A stretch of DNA of 5,805 nt from JABDDM01 sp038240295 (GTDB lineage: Bacteria > Bacteroidota > Ignavibacteria > Palsa-1295). A model generated the notes under the pieces. That model had not been told where the DNA came from and made no database searches. It worked only from the letters and a program-made list of their open reading frames with translations. Every line of letters starts with the position of its first letter. The stretch's first letter is position 1. Of this stretch, positions 1-5,805 are shown piece after piece. The position numbers and the translations under genes were made by a program. The DNA is taken from contig JBBSDW010000178.1 of the NCBI GenBank assembly GCA_038240295.1, forward strand, positions 1 to 5,805, read 5' to 3'.

Positions 1-2262
1 AAAGAGATCTCAGAAATGCGAGCGTTCTTCAATGGCGATGAGCGGCCACCCTTCTCAGGGCTTTCGGATATTCACTCCGTCCTGAGAAAGATCGACATCG
101 AAGGCAGTACACTCTACGTCGAAGAAGGTGCTCGTGTTTTGGCTGTGCTGCGAGGCATGCGCGCATTGCGAGAATTTTTTTCAAGACGAGCGAGTGCAGC
201 ACCTCTTCTATGGAAGACGGGCGTGCAGCTGTATGACGATCGCTTGCTCGAGATGCATTTTGCTTCGGTCTTCGACGACGCTGGTAATATCAAAGACAGC
301 GCATCGGGAGAACTCTCGAAGATCAGGCGTGAGGTTATCAGTACCGCCGAGCATCTACGCTCCAGACTTAGTTCGATCTTGCGAAGACTTACCGAGGATT
401 CATTTGTCCAGGAAGAGCTGATCACGCAACGCGACGGCCGCTACGTTGTGCCGGTGAAGGTCGAGCACAAACGACGCGTGCCAGGATTTATACATTCCGT
501 TTCGCATACCGGCCAAACCGTATTCATCGAACCGAGTGAGACTCTCGATCTCAACAACGATCTTCGCTCGCTCGAATTTGCCGAGCAGCGAGAGATCGAG
601 CGGATCATGTACGATCTCGCACGTCAGCTTCGGGAAGTCTCTCGCGAATTACAAAGCTCGCTCAAAGCAGCTGGACACCTCGAAGCAGTTGCGGCAAAAG
701 CACGTTACGCAAATTCGATCGACGCCGCGCCAGCATTTGCACGCCAGCAAACTGGCCGCGAACGCAAGCTTATTCTCAAGGAAGCGAGGCATCCGTTGCT
801 GCTCAAAAAGCTCGGTCGCGAGAAGACCGTCCCGCTAACGCTTGAACTCGATCCGGTGCGGCACACACTCGTACTTACCGGTCCGAACGCCGGAGGCAAA
901 ACGGTATTGCTAAAAACGCTCGGATTGCTTACTTTAATGGCGCAGGCAGGACTGCCAATTCCTGCGCTTCCGGATGCTGAACTCCCGATCATGGATTCGA
1001 TCTTTGTGGAGATCGGCGATAGTCAATCGCTGGCGGATGATCTAAGCACATTCAGCTCACACGTTCGTGCGCTCTCGCGAGTAATGGATCATGCAACTTC
1101 AAAAAGTCTGGTACTGCTCGATGAGATCGGCGGAGGCACTGCGCCCGAAGAAGGGGGCTCGCTCGCCGAAAGTATTCTCGAGAACCTGACGAAGCGAAAC
1201 ACGATCACGATCGCAACGACACATTTCGGTCGACTGGCTGCGTTCGCTGAAACAACGCAGGGTGCCGTCAACGGCTCGATGGAATTTAGCTCCGCCGGTC
1301 TGCAGCCCACGTTCAGATTCAGGATGGGTTTGCCTGGAAGCTCGCACGCATTCGAAATTGCCGAGCGCTTCGGCCTGCCAATCCCAATAATCAAACGTGC
1401 AGCTGAACTTCGCGGTACGGGCTCGACGAAGCTTGAAGATCTCATCAAGTCGCTTGAAACGCTTCAACTCGAGGCACGTGAAAAGAAAGCCGAATCGGAA
1501 CGCGAACTTGGGAAAGCTCGCATCGCGAGAGTTGACTTTGAACGTAAGCGAGATGAAGTTGAAGACATTCGAAGAACGGCTAAACAATCTGCAGCAACCG
1601 AGGCCGAATCGATCCTGAAGCAAGCCAATAGCTTCGTGGAACGAGCAGTCAAAGATGCGAGAGAAGCTGTTCGAAAAGAAGCTTCGAATCCGGGAGAATC
1701 GACCACGCTTCGTGAACTTCGCGCACAACAGGAATCGGAGCGAAAGAACATCCTGAAATCGCTCGAGAAAAAACCTGAGCCTGTACTTTCGAAAGAGACT
1801 GACCAACTTGAACTCAAAGTCGGAGGCAAGGCACAACTCCGATCAAATCCGGGGCAAATCGGCGAGATCGTATCGATCAAAGGCAAAGATGTCGAACTCC
1901 TGCTCGGAGGCCTTCGGATGAAAACGAAGATCGATCAGCTCGAAGCTGTGAAAGAAGCAAGCAGGAAAGAGAAACGGCGGCAGGATGTTTCTCAGGCTAC
2001 TAAATATTTGAGCGAGGCACCGGAGATGCGTATCGATCTCCGAGGCGAATATGGAGACGATGCGGTGATGCAGGTCGAGAAGTTTTTGGGCGATGCGGTG
2101 GCGCATAATCTCGCACGAGTCGAGATCATTCACGGCATGGGCACTGGCGCGCTCGGGCGGCGAATATCTCAGTACCTCAAAACGCATCCGGGTGTTATTT
2201 CCTATAAATATGGCGAGCCACACGAGGGCGGCTCCGGTGTCACTATCGTTGAACTCCGCTAA
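1..2262 (+). CDS. mutS2: Endonuclease MutS2 (MutS-like ATPase with C-terminal Smr domain), 5' end cut off by window
   Basis: The frame is open from base 1, and 753 residues are visible before the TAA at 2260-2262. Residues below are numbered from the codon at base 1. The ATG at base 16 is internal: by alignment to MutS2 proteins from memory, roughly 45-50 N-terminal residues lie upstream. Visible parts in order are: the MutS-type core and clamp helices; Walker A GPNAGGKT (294-301); the motif DSQSLADDLSTFSSHV; Walker B LVLLDE (370-375), followed by GGGTAPEEGG; a TTHF switch; a long charged coiled coil (about 478-560); and a C-terminal Smr domain with DLRG (about 679-682) and HGMGTG (711-716). 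MutS2 lacks the mismatch-recognition domain of MutS. Family members suppress homologous recombination or, in Bacillus, recognise collided ribosomes, and Smr can act as a nuclease. Which role applies here cannot be told. The gene ends 17 bases before accC, suggesting an operon. Usual family length is near 780-800 residues, so the gene appears intact. Confidence 0.96.
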   Translation, partial: KEISEMRAFFNGDERPPFSGLSDIHSVLRKIDIEGSTLYVEEGARVLAVLRGMRALREFFSRRASAAPLLWKTGVQLYDDRLLEMHFASVFDDAGNIKDSASGELSKIRREVISTAEHLRSRLSSILRRLTEDSFVQEELITQRDGRYVVPVKVEHKRRVPGFIHSVSHTGQTVFIEPSETLDLNNDLRSLEFAEQREIERIMYDLARQLREVSRELQSSLKAAGHLEAVAAKARYANSIDAAPAFARQQTGRERKLILKEARHPLLLKKLGREKTVPLTLELDPVRHTLVLTGPNAGGKTVLLKTLGLLTLMAQAGLPIPALPDAELPIMDSIFVEIGDSQSLADDLSTFSSHVRALSRVMDHATSKSLVLLDEIGGGTAPEEGGSLAESILENLTKRNTITIATTHFGRLAAFAETTQGAVNGSMEFSSAGLQPTFRFRMGLPGSSHAFEIAERFGLPIPIIKRAAELRGTGSTKLEDLIKSLETLQLEAREKKAESERELGKARIARVDFERKRDEVEDIRRTAKQSAATEAESILKQANSFVERAVKDAREAVRKEASNPGESTTLRELRAQQESERKNILKSLEKKPEPVLSKETDQLELKVGGKAQLRSNPGQIGEIVSIKGKDVELLLGGLRMKTKIDQLEAVKEASRKEKRRQDVSQATKYLSEAPEMRIDLRGEYGDDAVMQVEKFLGDAVAHNLARVEIIHGMGTGALGRRISQYLKTHPGVISYKYGEPHEGGSGVTIVELR

Positions 2263-2279
2263 CCTATCTTGCAGAAATC

Positions 2280-3740
2280 ATGCAGAAAATTCTCGTAGCT
2301 AACAGGGGAGAGATCGCGCTTCGGGTCATGCGCTCCGCTCGTGAATGCGGCTTCAAAACGGTCGCTGTGCATTCGCCGCACGATCGTTCGGCGCTCTATG
2401 TCTGCGCTGCCGACGAAAGTTATCAGCTTCAGGGAAATCTTCCGAAGGAGTCCTACCTCGATCAAGAGCAGATCATCACGATCGCGAAATCGTCAAAGGT
2501 GGATGCGATTCATCCTGGCTATGGCTTTTTGTCCGAGAATCCCGAATTTGCTACAAAGCTTGAAGAAGCAGGGATAACATTCATCGGTCCGACAGCCGCA
2601 GCCATCGAACAACTGGGCGACAAAACCGCAGCCAGACGTCTCGCAAAAAGGCTTGGTGTACCTACTCCAACCGGTACGACCGAAGCCCTTAAAGATCACT
2701 ACGAAGCAATCGAAGTTGCAAAGCAGGTTGGATATCCTGTCCTGCTTAAGGCCGCGGCGGGCGGAGGTGGCAAGGGCATGCGCGTTGTCGAGCATGAAAG
2801 TGAATTGAAAGAATCGCTGGAGCGTGCGAAGGGTGAAGCGCTTACGGCGTTTGGCGATGATCGAGTGTATGTTGAAAAATATCTCGTGCGGCCTCGACAT
2901 ATCGAGATTCAGGTTCTTGCAGATAATCATGGCAACGCGATCCATCTCGGCGAGCGCGAGTGCTCGATTCAGCGCCGGCATCAGAAGCTTGTTGAGGAGG
3001 CACCCTCGAGCGTCCTGACTCCCGCCATGCGAAAGGAGATGGGGGAGGCTGCAGTCTCGCTTGTTCGGGAAGCTAAATATCGAGGTGCCGGTACGGTTGA
3101 ATTTCTGCTCGATCAACAAGGTAAATATTTTTTCCTCGAGGTGAACACGCGGTTGCAGGTTGAGCATCCTGTCACGGAATTCATCACCGGGCTCGATCTT
3201 GTTCGAGAGCAATTCCGCATCGCTTCGGGTGAGAAGCTTAGTTTGAAACAGGCGGATGTTCATCTTCGAGGTCACGCGATCGAGGTTCGCGTTCAAGCCG
3301 AAGATACCTGGAACGACTTTTTGCCGAGCCTGGGAAAGATCGAGCACGTGCGCCATGCATCTGGCGCATATGTTCGCAACGACAGCGGCTTGTTTCAGGG
3401 TCTGGAGGTTTCGGGGTTCTATGATTCGCTGCTTTCGAAACTCGTTGTTTGGGATCAGACGCGTGCGCAAGCCATCGCCCGAATGAAACGTGCGCTGGAG
3501 GAAATGCGGATCGCCGGTGTGAGCACTACCATTCCATTCGCAAGGTTTGTGATGGATAACGAGAAATTCAAATCGGGTGAGCTTTCGACCGGGTTTATCG
3601 CAGAGGAATTCACGAACGAAGTTCGCGATGAGCTTCGAAAGCGTAGCGAGGAGGCACTTCTGCCGTTCTTCGCAAAAGTGGCCCAAAGGCAAAAAGAGAT
3701 AAAAATTCGGAAAGCTCTTGTTTTTGAGGAGAAATTGTAG
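2280..3740 (+). CDS. accC: Biotin carboxylase subunit of acetyl-CoA/acyl-CoA carboxylase
   Basis: This cytosolic ATP-grasp enzyme uses ATP and bicarbonate to carboxylate biotin on a carrier protein, the first half-reaction of acetyl-CoA or acyl-CoA carboxylase. The 486 residues contain the N-terminal fold (KILVANRGEIALRV; HPGYGFLSEN at 78-87), an ATP-grasp domain with the glycine-rich loop GGGGKGM (161-167), ERECSIQRRHQK (225-236), the metal/catalytic segment EVNTRLQVEH (287-296), and a C-terminal domain whose Arg366 (VRNDS) matches the catalytic arginine of E. coli biotin carboxylase. All key residues are present. The ATG at 2280 places MQKILVANRGE exactly where the family begins; no Shine-Dalgarno is visible before it. 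The protein is about 37 residues longer than E. coli AccC (449), ending in a charged tail after STGFI (436-440). FLPS (347-350) and TGFI are typical of propionyl-CoA/methylcrotonyl-CoA carboxylase subunits, so the substrate may be a longer acyl-CoA. No carrier or carboxyltransferase gene is adjacent within the window. Confidence 0.96.
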   Translation: MQKILVANRGEIALRVMRSARECGFKTVAVHSPHDRSALYVCAADESYQLQGNLPKESYLDQEQIITIAKSSKVDAIHPGYGFLSENPEFATKLEEAGITFIGPTAAAIEQLGDKTAARRLAKRLGVPTPTGTTEALKDHYEAIEVAKQVGYPVLLKAAAGGGGKGMRVVEHESELKESLERAKGEALTAFGDDRVYVEKYLVRPRHIEIQVLADNHGNAIHLGERECSIQRRHQKLVEEAPSSVLTPAMRKEMGEAAVSLVREAKYRGAGTVEFLLDQQGKYFFLEVNTRLQVEHPVTEFITGLDLVREQFRIASGEKLSLKQADVHLRGHAIEVRVQAEDTWNDFLPSLGKIEHVRHASGAYVRNDSGLFQGLEVSGFYDSLLSKLVVWDQTRAQAIARMKRALEEMRIAGVSTTIPFARFVMDNEKFKSGELSTGFIAEEFTNEVRDELRKRSEEALLPFFAKVAQRQKEIKIRKALVFEEKL

Positions 3741-3746
3741 TATATT
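3718..3746 (+). promoter_or_regulatory. Possible sigma70-like promoter for the zinc-ribbon gene and perhaps purL
   Basis: TTGTTT (3718-3723) and TATATT (3741-3746) are separated by exactly 17 bases. The -10 element begins directly after the accC stop codon, in the most AT-rich stretch of the region. Transcription would start near 3752-3756, about 30 bases before the GTG at 3786. A Bacteroidetes-style alternative is TGGATTTG (3752-3759), one mismatch from TAnnTTTG, with a TTTG at 3723-3726, but that spacing is a little long. This is a motif match by eye only, and accC read-through could equally transcribe the downstream genes. Confidence 0.35.
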
Positions 3747-3776
3747 TAATCTGGATTTGTTATCGCCCGTTCTGAC

Positions 3777-3790
3777 GCCACAGCTGTGGC
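3777..3790. repeat. Perfect 14-bp palindrome, possible operator
   Basis: GCCACAGCTGTGGC is its own reverse complement over all 14 bases. It lies about 30 bases downstream of the putative -10 element and contains the possible GTG start codon at 3786-3788. It could be an operator for a dimeric regulator. As RNA it could form a small hairpin (five-pair stem, AGCT loop) masking that start. Chance occurrence cannot be excluded, and no second copy was noticed in the window. Confidence 0.3.
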
Positions 3791-4166
3791 CGATTACTTC
3801 CAACAAACTCTGCCCGTGTCGCAGGCTCAAAGCGTGCTTACAACCGAATTAACCACTGAGAGCGCCGCGATCTCGCGCACGCTTCACAGCTCTGCATCCA
3901 TGCGTGCTTGCCCGAACTGTTACTCGAGGGATGGTCTCCATGCTTCGCGCCGAAGAAATATTGGCGAGAAGTTGATGATCGTGTTGATGCCGCTTATTCG
4001 ACCGTACCGCTGCCACGGTTGCAATTGGCGCGGGTTCCTTGGCAAGTTCGACCTTATTTCTTCGACGAGATTGAACCGCGCGCTCAACGGCACTGTTTTC
4101 GTCGTGTTCGTAATTTTCTGCCTTTTCCAACTTATTTCCTACTACGGCATTCGCTTGATGCCTTAG
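3786..4166 (+). CDS. Small zinc-ribbon protein with one C-terminal membrane helix, function unknown
   Basis: The 126 residues are given for the longest form, from a GTG. Residues 1-38 are polar and Ser/Thr/Gln/Ala-rich with no recognisable motif. Then come CPNC (Cys42, Cys45), a basic SRRR segment, a hydrophobic stretch (EKLMIVLMPLIRPYR) and CHGC (Cys76, Cys79) followed by WRGF: a four-cysteine zinc ribbon. A single strongly hydrophobic helix (about 102-120) sits near the C-terminus, so the ribbon is probably membrane-anchored. The pattern CPxC, basic RRR, Glu, aliphatic run, RPYRC, xxCxxR recurs in short uncharacterised bacterial proteins known to me, which usually begin right before the first CPxC. 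The ATG at 3900 (88 residues, MRACPNC) is therefore a serious alternative start. Neither start has a Shine-Dalgarno; the putative promoter sits well for the GTG. The gene lies 45 bases after accC and 42 before purL. No function is assigned; nucleic-acid or protein binding would be a guess. Confidence 0.68.
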   Translation: MADYFQQTLPVSQAQSVLTTELTTESAAISRTLHSSASMRACPNCYSRDGLHASRRRNIGEKLMIVLMPLIRPYRCHGCNWRGFLGKFDLISSTRLNRALNGTVFVVFVIFCLFQLISYYGIRLMP

Positions 4167-4208
4167 GATGGAATTTTGTGGTCGAGGCGTTCACACCGAG
4201 ACCATTCG

Positions 4209-5805
4209 ATGCAGGAAAAATTTGCCAGCCTTCCCGAAGCCCGGACCATTGCTCTCCAGTTAGGGCTGCTCGACGAGGAATTTCAAAAAGTTGTAACGAT
4301 ACTCGAAGGCCGCACTCCGACCTATACCGAACTTGGTATTTTTTCGGTAATGTGGAGCGAGCACTGCTCGTACAAAAACAGCATCGCACTGCTTAAAACA
4401 TTGCCTCGCTCGGGCGGCAAGTTACTCGTTGATGCTGGCGAGGAGAATGCCGGCCTGATCGACATTGGCGGTGGACTTGCTTGCGCATTTAAGATCGAGT
4501 CGCATAACCATCCCTCCGCCGTCGAGCCATATCAGGGGGCTGCAACGGGTGTTGGAGGAATTTTGCGCGATATCTTTACGATGGGCGCTCGACCTATCGC
4601 CGCCCTAAATTCGCTTCGGTTCGGTCCGCTCGAAGCCGATGACACAACTTCGCAAGGTGCTAGAACGAAGTTTCTTGTTCGCGGAGTCGTGCATGGCATC
4701 GCGGACTATGGAAATTCTTTTGGTGTTCCGACAGTCGCCGGCGAAGTTTATTTCGATAAATGCTATCTTGGCAATCCTCTGGTCAATGCGATGGCGCTCG
4801 GGATCGTCGAAACAGGAAAGACGGCGAGCGCCGTGGCCGATGGACCTGGCAATATCGTGATGATCGTTGGCTCCCGTACGGGCCGCGACGGAATTCATGG
4901 TGCGAGCCTGCTCGCGAGTGCTGTCTTTAGCGAGGCGGCTGAATCACTTCGACCGACTGTTCAGGTCGGCGATCCATTCACCGAAAAACTTTTGCTGGAG
5001 GCGACGCTCGAAGCGATTGGCGTAGGATTGGTCGTAGGCATGCAGGACATGGGTGCTGCCGGCATCTGCTGTTCGACCGCCGAAATGTCCGCGAAGTCGA
5101 AGACCGGGATGAAGATCGATCTTAACAAAGTCCCACTTCGCGAACAGAAGATGAGTGCATACGAGATCATGCTCTCGGAATCGCAGGAGCGCATGTTGGT
5201 CGTCGTCACGCCAGATAATGTCGAAGGCATCAAGCGAATATTCGATAAATGGGACTTGCAGGCAGAGATCATCGGTGAGGTAACCAATACAGGCCGTGTC
5301 GTCATTGACTATAATGGCGAACGTGTCGCTGATATTCCCGCTGGCTCGCTCGCGCTTGGCGGCGATCTGACGCCGGTCTATCATCGCAATTCGATTGAAC
5401 CTGCATATCTAACTCGGACACGAGCATTCGACGTGACGCCGTTCGCGACATGTGCTGACCCCACCGGCACTCTCGAACTTCTGCTCGCTTCACCGATCAT
5501 CACCTCGAAGCGTTGGATCTACGAACAATATGATTCGATGGTGCGAACGAACACACTCTTCATTGAGGGAAGCGATGCCGCGGTCATCAGAGTCAAGGGA
5601 ACACTGAAGGGACTCGCAGTCAAGACCGACTGCAATTCGAGGTACGTCTATCTCGATCCTTATCGTGGGGCAATTATTGCCGTTGTCGAGTCGGCTCGAA
5701 ACATCGCCTGCACCGGCGCTACGCCGGTCGGAGTCACCAACTGCCTCAACTTTGGAAATCCGTATGATCCCGAAGTGTTCTTTCAATTCAAGGAAGCAAT
5801 TCGAG
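4209..5805 (+). CDS. purL: Phosphoribosylformylglycinamidine synthase subunit PurL (small type), 3' end cut off by window
   Basis: PurL catalyses the fourth step of purine synthesis in the cytosol: FGAR, glutamine and ATP give FGAM, glutamate, ADP and phosphate, with PurQ supplying ammonia and PurS bridging the complex. The frame is open for 532 codons plus one base with no stop; the family is about 740-760 residues, so roughly 210-220 are missing. Visible motifs are MWSEHCSYKNS (48-58, His52 matching the catalytic histidine of small PurL), ESHNHPS (97-103) followed by the GAATGVGGI loop, GSRTGRDGIHGA (221-232), QDMGAAG (279-285), LSESQERML, and in the second half TDCNSRYVYLDPY and CLNFGNP. 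The ATG at 4209 fits the family's short N-terminal lead (EARTIALQLGLLDEEF); no Shine-Dalgarno is seen. An in-frame TTG at 4176 is less likely. The protein begins at the small-PurL N-terminus with no PurS-like extension, so separate purS and purQ genes are expected elsewhere; neither is in the window. Confidence 0.96.
   Translation, partial: MQEKFASLPEARTIALQLGLLDEEFQKVVTILEGRTPTYTELGIFSVMWSEHCSYKNSIALLKTLPRSGGKLLVDAGEENAGLIDIGGGLACAFKIESHNHPSAVEPYQGAATGVGGILRDIFTMGARPIAALNSLRFGPLEADDTTSQGARTKFLVRGVVHGIADYGNSFGVPTVAGEVYFDKCYLGNPLVNAMALGIVETGKTASAVADGPGNIVMIVGSRTGRDGIHGASLLASAVFSEAAESLRPTVQVGDPFTEKLLLEATLEAIGVGLVVGMQDMGAAGICCSTAEMSAKSKTGMKIDLNKVPLREQKMSAYEIMLSESQERMLVVVTPDNVEGIKRIFDKWDLQAEIIGEVTNTGRVVIDYNGERVADIPAGSLALGGDLTPVYHRNSIEPAYLTRTRAFDVTPFATCADPTGTLELLLASPIITSKRWIYEQYDSMVRTNTLFIEGSDAAVIRVKGTLKGLAVKTDCNSRYVYLDPYRGAIIAVVESARNIACTGATPVGVTNCLNFGNPYDPEVFFQFKEAIR

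Noticed and set aside
16..18. ATG at base 16 as the true start of mutS2
   Set aside because: The frame is open upstream to base 1, and the residues there (KEISEM) align within the MutS2 N-terminal region, about 45-50 residues in from the usual start.
1099..1836. 245-codon open frame on the minus strand opposite mutS2
   Set aside because: It is antisense to the conserved MutS2 ATPase and coiled-coil region. The translation is rich in Phe/Arg/Ser and shows no family motif, as expected for a shadow.
2263..2279. Terminator or promoter between mutS2 and accC
   Set aside because: Only 17 bases separate the genes, with no stem-loop, T-run or promoter-like hexamers; co-transcription is simpler.
3726..3732. 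GAGGAGA, a Shine-Dalgarno-like string near the accC stop
   Set aside because: The only nearby start-like codon is a TTG at 3735 followed at once by TAG, so no usable start lies at normal spacing; it simply encodes the C-terminal Glu-Glu of AccC.
2493..3830. 445-codon open frame on the minus strand opposite accC
   Set aside because: It lies almost wholly antisense to a clear biotin carboxylase gene, its translation shows no recognisable domain, and its openness is explained by the sense-strand codon bias.
3908..4396. 162-codon plus-strand frame overlapping the zinc-ribbon gene and the start of purL
   Set aside because: It overlaps two better-supported genes in other frames, including the conserved PurL N-terminus, and has no motif of its own.

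Overview
The window carries four protein-coding genes, all on the + strand and tightly packed: the 3' part of mutS2 (1-2262), a complete biotin carboxylase gene (accC-type, 2280-3740), a small zinc-ribbon membrane protein of unknown function (3786-4166), and the 5' two-thirds of purL (4209 to the window end). No tRNA, rRNA, CRISPR array, insertion sequence or phage gene is visible. This is chromosomal housekeeping DNA from a bacterium of about 50% GC. None of the visible gene starts has a recognisable Shine-Dalgarno sequence, which is common in the Bacteroidetes/Chlorobi (FCB) group. PurL is the small subunit type that works with separate PurS and PurQ. A free-living or environmental FCB-like lineage would fit, but this placement is an inference and weak.

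Layout: mutS2 ends 17 bases before accC, so these two are probably co-transcribed. MutS2 is a MutS-like ATPase with a C-terminal Smr domain and acts on DNA or stalled ribosomes. The biotin carboxylase loads CO2 onto a biotin carrier protein. Its C-terminal region reads more like the propionyl-CoA/acyl-CoA carboxylase class than textbook AccC, and no carrier or carboxyltransferase gene lies beside it here.

After accC there is a short AT-rich stretch with a plausible sigma70-like promoter (3718-3746) and a perfect 14-bp palindrome (3777-3790). They precede the small gene, which encodes a four-cysteine zinc ribbon followed by one C-terminal membrane helix. purL starts 42 bases further on and may share this transcription unit. 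It encodes FGAM synthase, the fourth step of purine synthesis, and runs off the end of the window after 532 codons.

The genes do not form one obvious pathway. I found no convincing new multi-gene system. The points most worth a second look are the small zinc-ribbon gene with its promoter/palindrome region, the acyl-CoA-type features of the biotin carboxylase, and a strong excess of GATC words.
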